NCBI GenBank assembly: GCA_002280875.1
Contig: NCEV01000003.1
Location: 62,001 to 126,000, forward strand
Length of the DNA: 64,000 nucleotides
Direction: 5' to 3'
From: Caulobacter sp. 32-67-35
GTDB lineage: Bacteria > Pseudomonadota > Alphaproteobacteria > Caulobacterales > Caulobacteraceae
Shown here: one piece after another, positions 30,165 to 38,574 of the stretch
How positions within the stretch are numbered: position 1 is the first letter of the stretch
How the letters are laid out: each line of letters opens with the position of its first letter
Notes under the pieces: generated by a model
The model's database searches: none
What the model was told of the DNA's origin: nothing
What the model saw: the letters and a program-made list of their open reading frames with translations, nothing else
Made by a program: the position numbers and the translations under genes

Positions 30165-30905
30165 CTAGATATCGCCGCCGACGTTGGAAGCCAGGCCGGG
30201 GGCTCGGGCGACATGGATGCCGCACTCGGTCTTGTCCTGACCGGCCCAGCGACCGGCGCGGACGTCCTCGCCCGCCTCGGCCGGCTTGGTGCAGGGCCAG
30301 CAGCCCACCGACGGGAAGCCCTGGGCCACCAGCGGATGGGCCGGGAGGTTGTATTCGGCGATATAGGCGTCCAGCTCGGCCTTGGACCAGTTGGCCAGCG
30401 GGTTGAACTTGATCTTGCCCTCGGCTTCCTCGACCACCGCCAGCCGCAGACGATCGCCGCCGTGGAAGCGCTTGCGGCCGGTGATCCAGCCGTCAAAACC
30501 GTTCAGAGCACGGTCCAGGGGCAGCACCTTGCGGATATGGCAGCAGCCGTCGATGTCTGTGCGCCACAGGTCGGACTTCGGGTCATTGACGGCCAGGTCG
30601 GCGAAGGCCGGGCGCAGATCGCGCACATCGGTCAGGGCCAACTGGGCGGCCAGTGACTTGCGATAGTCCAGGGTCTGGCCAAACAGCATGCCGGTATCGA
30701 GGAACAATACCGCGATATTGGGCGACACCCGCGAGGCCAGGTGCAGCAGCACGGCTGATTCCGCCCCAAAGGACGACACCAGGGCCAGCTTGTCGCCGAA
30801 GGTCTCATGGGCCTTGTGCAGGATGGTCAGCGGATGGGCGTCGCGCAGCTCGGCGTCCAGCCGGGCCGCCAGGCTGGGCATCGCGTCCGTCTGGTCGTAA
30901 GCCAT
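30165..30905 (-). CDS. cysH: Phosphoadenylyl/adenylyl-sulfate reductase
   Basis: This 246-residue thioredoxin-dependent reductase converts activated sulfate to sulfite. Cys pairs Cys121-Cys122 (in GCCHIRK) and Cys202/Cys205 (in GCWPC) ligate a [4Fe-4S] cluster. This points to the APS-using type rather than the cluster-free PAPS type. The catalytic Cys228 is in TECGIH. The nucleotide loop SSFGAESAVLLHLA is present. It is the last gene of the sulfate operon; its start overlaps the upstream stop as TGATG. Confidence 0.93.
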   Translation of the reverse strand: MAYDQTDAMPSLAARLDAELRDAHPLTILHKAHETFGDKLALVSSFGAESAVLLHLASRVSPNIAVLFLDTGMLFGQTLDYRKSLAAQLALTDVRDLRPAFADLAVNDPKSDLWRTDIDGCCHIRKVLPLDRALNGFDGWITGRKRFHGGDRLRLAVVEEAEGKIKFNPLANWSKAELDAYIAEYNLPAHPLVAQGFPSVGCWPCTKPAEAGEDVRAGRWAGQDKTECGIHVARAPGLASNVGGDI

Positions 30906-31411
30906 CACGCGCTTCTTTCCTCGAACGCCACCGGCCGGGCGTCGGCGGCGCGCTGATAGACGTGGCGGAAGCGGTTGGCGGCCTTGGTCCAGACCTCGGG
31001 GCCTGCGCCATCGGCCGGCTCGAAGGCGTCCATGCCGCAGCGAACCATAAAGCCGGCCTGCTCCTGCAACACGTCGCCCACCGCCCGCACTTCGCCCTGA
31101 TAGTTGAAGCGCTCACGCAGCAGACGGGCCGAGGTATAGGCGCGGCCGTCGCGGAACTTCGGAAAGGCCACGGCCACCACCGCCAGACGCGGCAGGTCAT
31201 AGGCCAGGGCCTCGACCTCTTCGTTGGACTCGATGCGCACCCCCACCCTGCGGCTGTTGGACGACAGCAGCGCGTCGCCCTCGGCCTGGAAGCGGGCCAA
31301 GGACAGGATGACGTCGCCGGTTTCCGGGATGGCGTCCTCGTCAGTCACATGGACGAAGCTGTCGTCGGCGAAACCGGCGACGCCATTCTCGAGCTTAATC
31401 AGCCTGGGCAT
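30905..31411 (-). CDS. DUF934 protein of the sulfite-reduction operon
   Basis: This 168-residue DUF934 protein carries RLIKLENG at the start, GVRIESNEEVEALAYDLPRLAVVAVAFPKFRDGRAYTSARLLRERF, and YQGEVRAVGDVLQEQAGFMVRCGMDAFE. The family is nearly always found between cysI and cysH, and a role supporting sulfite reductase has been proposed. Its first 17 bases overlap the end of cysI, and its stop touches the cysH start, which implies translational coupling. Confidence 0.85.
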   Translation of the reverse strand: MPRLIKLENGVAGFADDSFVHVTDEDAIPETGDVILSLARFQAEGDALLSSNSRRVGVRIESNEEVEALAYDLPRLAVVAVAFPKFRDGRAYTSARLLRERFNYQGEVRAVGDVLQEQAGFMVRCGMDAFEPADGAGPEVWTKAANRFRHVYQRAADARPVAFEERSA

Positions 31412-33053
31412 AGACAGCCTCCTTGAAGGGCTCGAGGCCGACGCGGCGATAGGTGTCGAGGAAGCGCTCCTCGCCCGTGCGGATACCCAGATAGGCCTCG
31501 ACCAGGGTGTCGATGGCGCCGGCCACCTTGTCGGCGGGCAGCGCCGGGCCCAGGATCTTACCGATCGAGGCGTCTTCGGCGCCGGAACCGCCCAGCGACA
31601 GCTGGTAGAATTCCTCGCCCTTCTTATCGACGCCCAGGATGCCGATGTGGGCCACGTGATGGTGGCCGCAGGCGTTGATGCAGCCGCTGATCTTGATCTT
31701 CAGTTCGCCCACCTTTTCGGCGTGGTCCTCGTCGGCGAACTTGGCGGCGATATCCTGGGCCACCCCGATGGCGCGGGCATTGGCCAGGGCGCAATAGTCC
31801 AGGCCCGGGCAGGCGATGATGTCGCTGGCCAGATCGATATTGGCGGTGGCGAGCCCCGCCGCCGCGAGCGCGGCGTGGACAGCCGGAACATCATCCAGCT
31901 TCACATGCGGCAGCACCATGTTCTGGGCGTGGGTCACCCGAACATCGTTGAGGCTGTACTGCTCGGCCAGATCGGCGATCAGGTCCAGCTGGTCGGCCGT
32001 CGCGTCGCCCGGCGTCTGGCCTTGCGCCTTCAGCGAGATCTCGACAATGGCGTAGCCGGGCTTCTTGTGTGGCTTGATGTTGTTGCGCGCGAAGCGTTGC
32101 AGGACCGGGCTGGCGGCCCTGGCGGCTTCAAAGACGTCCGAGCGCTCGGGCAGAGTCTCGAACGGCGTCGAGGCGAAGGCGCCCCGGATGCGGGCCAGTT
32201 CGTGGTCGGGCAGGTCGGCGCGGGCGGCGTCGATCTTGGCCCACTCTTCCTCCACCTGACGGCCGAACTCCTCGGCGCCCAGGGCGGCGACTAGGATCTT
32301 GATGCGGGCCTTGTAGATGTTGTCGCGGCGACCATGGCGGTTATAGACCCGCAGCACAGCCTCCAGATAGCTGAGCAGACGGCTGACCGGCAGGTGCTCC
32401 TTGATGGTGGGGCCGACATAGGGCGTGCGACCCTGGCCGCCGCCGACGATTACCTCGAAACCCAGCGAGCCGTCGCGGGCCCGGCGCAGCATCAGGCCGA
32501 TATCGTGCACCTTGGCGGCCGTGCGGTCCTTGGCGGCGCCGGTGATGGCGATCTTGAACTTGCGCGGGAGATAGCTGAACTCAGGGTGCAGGGTCGACCA
32601 CTGGCGGATCACCTCGGCCCAGACGCGCGGGTCGTCGATCTCCTCGGCCGTGGCGCCGGCATAGGGGTCGGAGGTGGTGTTGCGGATGCAGTTGCCGCTG
32701 GTCTGGATGGCGTGCAGATCCACCTGGGCCAGGGCGTCGAGGATGTCCGGCGCGTCCTTCAGCTTCACCCAGTTGAACTGGATGTTCTGACGCGTGGTCA
32801 TGTGGCCGTAGCCCTTGTCGTAGGTCCGGGCGATCCAGGCCAGGCGACGGGTTTGAGCCGCGTTCAGCGAGCCATAGGGAATGGCCACCCGCAGCATGTA
32901 GGCGTGCAGTTGCAGATACAGGCCGTTCATCAGCCGCAGCGGCTTGAACTGGTCCTCGGTCATTTCGCCGGCCAGGCGGCGCTGCACCTGACCCCGGAAC
33001 TCGTTGGAGCGGTCGATCAGGAACTCGCGGTCGATGATGTCGTACTGGTACAT
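31395..33053 (-). CDS. cysI: Assimilatory sulfite reductase (siroheme, ferredoxin-nitrite/sulfite reductase family)
   Basis: This 552-residue hemoprotein reduces sulfite to sulfide. Siroheme and [4Fe-4S] ligands lie in CPGLDYC and GCINACGHHH. Two ferredoxin-like half repeats are visible, with TTRQNIQFNWV and SGNCIRNTTSDPYAG in the first and VRVTHAQNMVLPHV in the second. No flavoprotein cysJ is present, so electrons probably come from ferredoxin or another carrier. Operon context (SUMT upstream, DUF934 and cysH downstream) favours sulfite over nitrite. Confidence 0.9.
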   Translation of the reverse strand: MYQYDIIDREFLIDRSNEFRGQVQRRLAGEMTEDQFKPLRLMNGLYLQLHAYMLRVAIPYGSLNAAQTRRLAWIARTYDKGYGHMTTRQNIQFNWVKLKDAPDILDALAQVDLHAIQTSGNCIRNTTSDPYAGATAEEIDDPRVWAEVIRQWSTLHPEFSYLPRKFKIAITGAAKDRTAAKVHDIGLMLRRARDGSLGFEVIVGGGQGRTPYVGPTIKEHLPVSRLLSYLEAVLRVYNRHGRRDNIYKARIKILVAALGAEEFGRQVEEEWAKIDAARADLPDHELARIRGAFASTPFETLPERSDVFEAARAASPVLQRFARNNIKPHKKPGYAIVEISLKAQGQTPGDATADQLDLIADLAEQYSLNDVRVTHAQNMVLPHVKLDDVPAVHAALAAAGLATANIDLASDIIACPGLDYCALANARAIGVAQDIAAKFADEDHAEKVGELKIKISGCINACGHHHVAHIGILGVDKKGEEFYQLSLGGSGAEDASIGKILGPALPADKVAGAIDTLVEAYLGIRTGEERFLDTYRRVGLEPFKEAVYAQAD

Positions 33054-33056
33054 CGC

Positions 33057-33419
33057 TTACTTCCTGCGGATCAGATCGACACGGCCGCTGGAGCGGGCCG
33101 CGCCCGCCGCGTGGCGCAGGGCGTCGATGGACTCGCCGCCGTCGGCCTGCTTGCCGTGGGTGGGTTCATTGGTGGGGCCCAGCGCCCTGATGCGCTCGCG
33201 ATAGCTGACCGGCGCCCAGTGGCCCTCGGACGGGGTCAGGTCGATGGGATAGACATCGACCACCACGGTGGGCTGGCCCTTGCCCGTGGCGACGGCGGCA
33301 TCGACGGCGGCGTCGTCATTGTCAAACAACTGGGCGTCGCCGAAGGCCTCGACCCACTGGCCGGACTTCCAGAACACGACCTCGCCGTCGAGCAGGCGGT
33401 TGGCGGTAATGGCTTTCAT
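33057..33419 (-). CDS. DUF2849 protein
   Basis: This 120-residue DUF2849 protein begins MKAITANRLLDGEVVFWKSGQWVE and contains VVVDVYPIDLTPSEGHWAPVSYRERIRALGPTNEPTHGK. In alphaproteobacteria it is characteristic of the cobA-cysI junction. The function is unknown. Its start overlaps the cobA stop as ATGA, and cysI starts 3 bases after its own stop, so all are cotranslated. Its constant position suggests a small accessory for siroheme insertion or sulfite reductase assembly; that is inference. Confidence 0.85.
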   Translation of the reverse strand: MKAITANRLLDGEVVFWKSGQWVEAFGDAQLFDNDDAAVDAAVATGKGQPTVVVDVYPIDLTPSEGHWAPVSYRERIRALGPTNEPTHGKQADGGESIDALRHAAGAARSSGRVDLIRRK

Positions 33420-34258
33420 GAGCGCGAGCTCCGCTCGAACGATTGAAACTGGGAAACGACAGCGTCGACGGGCGCGACGTCAGCCATCGCCATGGCCTCG
33501 CCCACCATCAACAGCGCAGGGCCTTTCAGACCCTCCGCCGCGACGGCCAGACCGGCCAGGGTGGTGAGGATGCGGCGCTCGTCGGCGCGGCTGGCGTTCT
33601 CGACGACAAGCGCCGGGGTCGAGGCCGCACGACCAGCGGCGATCAGGCGCTGGGCGATCAGGCCGGCGGTCGAGACCCCCATATAGACGACAACGGTCTG
33701 GTTGGGTCGCGCCAGGGCGACCCAGTCCAGGTCCGGATCCCCGTGAGCGGCATGGCCGGTGACAAAGGTGACGGCCTGCGCCGAACCGCGATGGGTCAGG
33801 GGCGCGCCAGCGCCGGCCGAGGCGGCCAGGGCGGCGGTAACGCCAGGCACGACGTGGCACTCGACGCCGGCCTCGCGACAGGCGGCCAGCTCTTCGCCGC
33901 CGCGTCCGAACAGGAACGGGTCGCCGCCCTTCAGACGCACGACCGTCAGCCCCTCAAGCGCCAGAGCGACCAGCAGCTGGCTGATGTCGTCCTGCGGCAG
34001 GGTGTGACGCGACTTGCGCTTGGCCACATCGATGCGGCGGGCCCGGGACGGGGCCAGATCCAGGATCTCGGCCGAAACCAGCCCGTCATGCACGATGACA
34101 TCGGCGGTCTGCAGAACCTTCAGGGCCTTGATGGTCAGCAGGTCCGGATCGCCAGGACCCGCGCCCACCAGATGCACAACACCCGGCGCGCGCACGGCCT
34201 CGCCCCCGCCGAGAACGACGAGGCCAGGCTTGCGATTACGGGCCGATAGGCGGGCCAT
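33416..34258 (-). CDS. cobA: Uroporphyrinogen-III C-methyltransferase (siroheme pathway)
   Basis: This 280-residue SAM-dependent enzyme methylates uroporphyrinogen III to precorrin-2, the precursor of the siroheme needed by the adjacent sulfite reductase. Motifs are VHLVGAGPGDPDLLTIKAL, VIVHDGLV, KRKSRHTLPQDDI, RLKGGDPFLFGRGGEE, and GVTAALAASAGAGAPLTHR. The start MARLSARNRK at 34258 opens the operon. The dehydrogenase/chelatase domain of full CysG is absent and must be encoded elsewhere. Confidence 0.92.
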   Translation of the reverse strand: MARLSARNRKPGLVVLGGGEAVRAPGVVHLVGAGPGDPDLLTIKALKVLQTADVIVHDGLVSAEILDLAPSRARRIDVAKRKSRHTLPQDDISQLLVALALEGLTVVRLKGGDPFLFGRGGEELAACREAGVECHVVPGVTAALAASAGAGAPLTHRGSAQAVTFVTGHAAHGDPDLDWVALARPNQTVVVYMGVSTAGLIAQRLIAAGRAASTPALVVENASRADERRILTTLAGLAVAAEGLKGPALLMVGEAMAMADVAPVDAVVSQFQSFERSSRS

Positions 34259-34310
34259 GCGATATAGAACCTCTATCAACGCGGTCGGGATATAACCGTA
34301 GAATGCAAGA

Positions 34311-34336
34311 CGGGGTCGCCCCGTAAGACGACCCCG
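34311..34336. promoter_or_regulatory. Inverted repeat in the divergent cobA/LysR promoter region
   Basis: CGGGGTCG and CGACCCCG form an eight-base inverted repeat around a ten-base centre. It lies 53 bases upstream of cobA and 110 bases upstream of the LysR gene. It may be an operator or a leader hairpin; no regulator can be assigned. Confidence 0.35.
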
Positions 34337-34445
34337 CGCGCGCCGGCCAGTGAAAAGGGCCATTCCACCAGCGAGCTCTTGCAAACTGGTCTTGGGCGGT
34401 CCAATTCGCAAACAAGGACTTCTGCCGGGGCGTTCAGTAAAACTC

Positions 34446-35402
34446 ATGGAAAGACAGAACGAGCGCCGCAGGCTTCCTCCGTTGAATGCCCTTCGGGCAT
34501 TCGAGGCTGCAGCCCGCCATCTGAACTTCAGCCGCGCCGCCGACGAGCTGTCGGTCACGCCCGGCGCGGTCAGCCAGCAGATCCAGAACCTGGAAGACTA
34601 TGTCGGCGCGGCCCTGTTCAAGCGCACGCCCAAGGGGTTGTTGCTGACCGACGCGGCCCAGACCGCCCTGCCCGCCCTGCGCGAGGCCTTCGATCGCCTG
34701 GCCGAGGCGGCATCCCTTCTCACCGCCGCCGTCGACGGTCGCCGACTGACCCTGACCGCCGCGCCGTCGTTCGCCGCCAAGTGGCTGGTGCCGCGCCTGG
34801 GCAAGTTCGAGCAGGCCCAGCCCCAGGTGGATGTCTGGCTGTCGGCCGGCATGGAGGTGGTCGATTTCGCGGCCGGCGAGGTGGACCTGGCGATTCGCTA
34901 TGGCTCCGGCCGCTATCCCGGCCTGGAGGTGGTGCGCCTGCTGAGCGAAACCGTCGTGCCCGTGGTCAGCCCCGCCCTGTTGGCTGATAATCCGCTGACC
35001 GCGCCCGAGGACCTGGCCCGCCACATCCTGCTACACGACGGCTCGCCCGACGCCGATGACAGCTGCCCCGACTGGGCCATGTGGCTGGCGGCGCGCGGCC
35101 TGCGCACCATCGACGGCTCACGGGGTCCGCGCTTCAACCAGTCCAGCATGGTGATCGAGGCCGCCGCCAACGGCCGTGGCGTAGCCTTGGCCAAACGCAC
35201 CCTGGCTCAGGCCGATCTGGACGCCGGACGCCTGGTGATCCCCTTCGAGATGGCCACGGCCGTCGACTTTGCCTATTACGTCGTCCATCCCAAGGCCAAG
35301 GGACGACTGCCTCAAGTGAAGGCCTTCGTCACCTGGCTCAAGGACGAGGCCGCCGCGCACGAGGCGGCGCTCCTCACGATGGACAACGGCGCGGGTATCT
35401 AG
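34446..35402 (+). CDS. LysR-type regulator, GcvA-like
   Basis: This 318-residue regulator has an N-terminal winged helix-turn-helix (LNALRAFEAAARHLNFSRAADELSVTPGAVSQQIQNLE, about residues 13-46) of GcvA type, followed by a periplasmic-binding-protein-like effector domain (LTLTAAPSFAAKWLVPRLGKF, VDLAIRYGSG). Its divergent position from the cobA-cys operon makes control of that operon possible, but GcvA-type proteins regulate many targets. A chorismate mutase-like gene follows after 6 bases, so the two are likely cotranscribed. Confidence 0.85.
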   Translation: MERQNERRRLPPLNALRAFEAAARHLNFSRAADELSVTPGAVSQQIQNLEDYVGAALFKRTPKGLLLTDAAQTALPALREAFDRLAEAASLLTAAVDGRRLTLTAAPSFAAKWLVPRLGKFEQAQPQVDVWLSAGMEVVDFAAGEVDLAIRYGSGRYPGLEVVRLLSETVVPVVSPALLADNPLTAPEDLARHILLHDGSPDADDSCPDWAMWLAARGLRTIDGSRGPRFNQSSMVIEAAANGRGVALAKRTLAQADLDAGRLVIPFEMATAVDFAYYVVHPKAKGRLPQVKAFVTWLKDEAAAHEAALLTMDNGAGI

Positions 35403-35408
35403 GGCTTC

Positions 35409-35738
35409 ATGGTCAAGACGAATATCGAGGTCGGCGAACGACGGGTTCCCGACGACTGCCAGACCATGCTTGACGTGCGTCAGGGCGTGGACGCCCTGGA
35501 CCGCGCCCTGGTGGCCCTGCTGACCGAGCGTCAGGGCTATATGGACGCCGCCGCGCGCATCAAGGCCGACCGCTCCAAGGTCTTCGACCGCGCAAGGATC
35601 GAGGACGTCGTGACCAAGGTGAAGGCCGCCGCCCGCGAGGCCGGCTTGTCGGAAGCCATCGTCGAGCCGGTCTGGCGCACCCTGATCGACCGCTGCATCG
35701 CCTATGAGTACGACAGCTGGGACAGGACGAAGGGCTGA
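35409..35738 (+). CDS. Chorismate mutase type II-like protein
   Basis: This 109-residue all-helical AroQ-class protein shows LDVRQGVDALDRALVALLTERQGYMDAAARIKADRSKVFDRARIEDVV, with active-site Arg and Lys positions in the expected helices, and ends in EPVWRTLIDRCIAYEYD. It may be a chorismate mutase or an isochorismate-pyruvate lyase-like enzyme. No salicylate or siderophore genes are near. It is tightly coupled to the LysR gene. Confidence 0.75.
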   Translation: MVKTNIEVGERRVPDDCQTMLDVRQGVDALDRALVALLTERQGYMDAAARIKADRSKVFDRARIEDVVTKVKAAAREAGLSEAIVEPVWRTLIDRCIAYEYDSWDRTKG

Positions 35739-35763
35739 GGCGCGAACCTCAGCCCTGCTGATT

Positions 35764-36594
35764 CTAGCGATTGCCGCCGATCAGGTCGCCCAGACCGCCC
35801 AGCAGCGAGCCCTCGCCCTGGTTGCCGCCCTGGCCGCCGGCCGCCTGCAGCATCCGGCCTGCCAGACGCGAGAACGGCAGCGACTGGATCCACACCTTTC
35901 CCGGGCCGCGCAGGCGCGCGAAGAACAGCCCCTCGCCGCCGAACAGCACGCTCTTGACCCCGCCGGCCATCACCAGGTCGAAGTCGACGCCCGGCGTATA
36001 AGCGGCCAGACAGCCGGTATCGACGTGCAGCTCCTCGCCGGCCTTGAGCTCGCGCTCGACCAGCGTGCCGCCCATCTGGACGAAGACCCAGCCGTCGCCT
36101 TCCAGCTTCTGCATGATGAAGCCCTCGCCGCCGAACAGGCCGGTCATCATCCGCTTCTGGAAGTGGATGCCGATCGACACGCCGCGCGCGGCAGCCAGGA
36201 AGCTGTCCTTCTGGCAGATCAGGGTTCCACCCAGCTGCCCCAGATTCAGCGGCAGGATCGTGCCCGGCGTCGGTGACGCGAAAGCCACCCGCGCCTTGCC
36301 CTGGCCGGTGTGGGTGAAGACCGTGGTGAACAGGCTCTCGCCGGTAATCAGTCGCTTGCCAGCGCCCAGAAGCTTGCCCATGAAGCCGCCGCCAGCCGCG
36401 CCCGCGCCGTCGCCAAACACCGTGGTCATCTCCACGCTGGCGTCCTTCCAGATGAAGGCGCCGGCTTCGGCCACCGCGCTCTCGCCAGGATCCAGCTCGA
36501 TCTCGACGAACTGGAGCTCCTGGCCCTTGATGTCGAAATCGATGTCGTCGGCGACGTTGGCGTTGCGCTCGTGACGCCAGGGGCTGGGGGGCAT
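35764..36594 (-). CDS. AIM24/TIGR00266 family protein
   Basis: This 276-residue protein is an AIM24-like double-stranded beta-helix with many Gly-rich turns (GGGFMGKLLGAGKRLITGESLFTTVFTH, GTLICQKDSFLAAARGVSIGI, LFGGEGFIMQKLEG, LFFARLRGPGKVWIQSLP). The tail is Gly-rich (GGQGGNQGEGSLLGGLGDLIGGN). The function of bacterial members is not defined. It is convergent with the chorismate mutase-like gene. Confidence 0.8.
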   Translation of the reverse strand: MPPSPWRHERNANVADDIDFDIKGQELQFVEIELDPGESAVAEAGAFIWKDASVEMTTVFGDGAGAAGGGFMGKLLGAGKRLITGESLFTTVFTHTGQGKARVAFASPTPGTILPLNLGQLGGTLICQKDSFLAAARGVSIGIHFQKRMMTGLFGGEGFIMQKLEGDGWVFVQMGGTLVERELKAGEELHVDTGCLAAYTPGVDFDLVMAGGVKSVLFGGEGLFFARLRGPGKVWIQSLPFSRLAGRMLQAAGGQGGNQGEGSLLGGLGDLIGGNR

Positions 36595-36710
36595 GGGGAA
36601 GGCTCCGGTTGCTAAGCCCCCAATCTAGGCTGGCGACGCGGATGTCCCAAGACCACCGCGTCATCGTTCTTGTAGAGGCCGGGCGCTTTCCGTCTGGAAA
36701 GGGTGGCGAC

Positions 36711-37049
36711 CTAGCCCTTCAACGACTTCAGCATCTGCTCATGGGCATAGGCGGCTATGTCCATCAGCGCCGCATCCAGAGCCGTCTTCACGTCGTCCAG
36801 GCTGGCCTGACCAGCTTCACAGCGCTCGCAGACATCGCCGAGCGCGAAGGCGCCCACGCCCCGCGCGGCGCCCTTGACGGTGTGGACTGCGTCGCGCCAG
36901 CCGGCATGGGCGGGATCCAGCATCGGGGTCCACATCGCCGCCTGCTCGCGGAACAGGGCCAACACCTCGTCGACCACCCCGGAATCGCCCGCGGCGAACC
37001 CTTCCAGATAGGCGAAATCGACTGCGCCGCTGATGTCTCGTCTGGCCAA
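36711..37049 (-). CDS. HPt (histidine phosphotransfer) protein
   Basis: This 112-residue single-domain phosphotransfer protein shows a four-helix pattern with the phosphoacceptor motif HTVKGAARGVG (His56, Lys59). Upstream is LFREQAAMWTPMLDPAHAGW. It would shuttle phosphate between a hybrid kinase and a response regulator. No partner gene is adjacent; the hybrid kinase at 8.6-11.1 kb already has its own receiver and is a possible donor, by inference only. Confidence 0.8.
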   Translation of the reverse strand: MARRDISGAVDFAYLEGFAAGDSGVVDEVLALFREQAAMWTPMLDPAHAGWRDAVHTVKGAARGVGAFALGDVCERCEAGQASLDDVKTALDAALMDIAAYAHEQMLKSLKG

Positions 37050-37130
37050 AAAATAGTCCCTTGCGTTCCAGGAATCTTTGCGTATGTTCCGCGCCTCGCC
37101 GCCGGGGCAGTCAAGTGCTTCGGACCGAGC

Positions 37131-37206
<76 letters not shown>

Positions 37207-37392
37207 CTTACCCCCGAAAATCAGTCTGTTAAAGATCACCCCTCGGGGGCGATCGGCGGCAGGTCTAGTTCGTGGGCTGCGCCTTGGCCACAACCCGTCG
37301 CAAGCCTCTCGCGGTCTGGCGCAATGCCGCTAAGCTCGGCGTGAAACGCGTGTTCGATCCGGATGCGTGATGGATTCGCCCAAGGCCGCACC

Positions 37393-38574
37393 ATGAGTTC
37401 TGATCCCGCCGCGACAACGTCCGACCCCCAACTGCTGGACGCCCTGCGCGACACCGTCCGGGCCCTGTGCCGCGACTTTCCGCCCGTCTACTGGCGCGGT
37501 CTGGATCGCGAAAAGGCCTATCCCACCGGTTTCGTACAGGCGATGACCAAGGCGGGCCTGCTGGGCGTGCTGATCCCCGAGGCATATGGCGGCAGCGGCC
37601 TGGGCCTGACGGCGGCGGCGACCATTCTGGAAGAGGTTCACGCCAGCGGCGGCAATGCGGCGGCCCTGCATGCCCAGATGTACACCATGGGCACGGTGCT
37701 GCGACATGGCTCGGCCGAGCAGAAGGAGATGTGGCTGCCCGCCGTGGCCGACGGCTCGATCCGCCTGCAGGCCTTCGGCGTCACCGAGCCCACCGCAGGC
37801 ACGGATACAACCTCGATCACCACTTTCGCGCGACGCGAGGGCGACACCTATGTGGTCAATGGCCAGAAGGTCTGGACCAGCCGGGCCGAGCATTCCGACC
37901 TGATGGTGCTGCTGGCCCGCACCACGCCGAAAGATCAGGTCACGAAGAAGAGTGAGGGCCTGTCGGTCTTCCTGGTCGACATGCGCGCCGCCCAGGGCAA
38001 GGGCCTGACGATCAAGCCGATCGCCACGATGCTGAACCACGCCACCACCGAGGTCTTTTTCGACAATCTGGTCATCCCCGCCGACAGCCTGATCGGCCAA
38101 GAGGGCAAGGGCTTCAAATACATCCTCGACGGCATGAACGCCGAGCGCATCCTGATCGCCGCCGAATGCCTGGGCGACAGCGCCTGGCTGATCGGCAAGG
38201 CCCGCGACTACGCCAATGAGCGGCGGGTGTTCAATCGCCCGATCGGCCAGAACCAGGGCGTGCAGTTCCCGATCGCCCGCGCCTACGCCCAGGCCCATGC
38301 CGCCCGCCTGACCGTCTATGACGCCGCCGCCCGCTATGAGGCCGGCCTGCCTTGCGGAGAACATGCCAATATCGCGAAAATGCTGGCCTCCGAGGCAAGC
38401 TGGGCGGCCGCCGACATGTGTCTGCAGACCCACGGCGGCTTCGGCTTCGCCGAGGAATATGATGTCGAGCGCAAGTTCCGCGAGACGCGGCTCTATCAGG
38501 TGGCCCCGATCTCCACGAACATGATCCTGGCCTATGTCGCCGAGCACGTGCTGGGCTTGCCGAGGTCGTACTGA
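37393..38574 (+). CDS. Acyl-CoA dehydrogenase family protein
   Basis: This 393-residue FAD enzyme starts at ATG 37393. It has IPEAYGGSGLGL, FGVTEPTAGTDTTSI (flavin contact), KVWTSRAEHSD, FFDNLVIPADSLIGQEGKGF, ERRVFNRPIGQNQGVQF, and MCLQTHGGFGFAEEYDVERKFRETRLYQVAPIS. The common C-terminal catalytic Glu (in Y-E-G-T) is absent; the sequence reads YQVAPIS there, so the base must lie elsewhere or the activity differs. Its stop overlaps the start of the MaoC-like gene as TGATG, so the two act together, probably in a short acyl-CoA or dicarboxylyl-CoA pathway. Confidence 0.88.
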   Translation: MSSDPAATTSDPQLLDALRDTVRALCRDFPPVYWRGLDREKAYPTGFVQAMTKAGLLGVLIPEAYGGSGLGLTAAATILEEVHASGGNAAALHAQMYTMGTVLRHGSAEQKEMWLPAVADGSIRLQAFGVTEPTAGTDTTSITTFARREGDTYVVNGQKVWTSRAEHSDLMVLLARTTPKDQVTKKSEGLSVFLVDMRAAQGKGLTIKPIATMLNHATTEVFFDNLVIPADSLIGQEGKGFKYILDGMNAERILIAAECLGDSAWLIGKARDYANERRVFNRPIGQNQGVQFPIARAYAQAHAARLTVYDAAARYEAGLPCGEHANIAKMLASEASWAAADMCLQTHGGFGFAEEYDVERKFRETRLYQVAPISTNMILAYVAEHVLGLPRSY

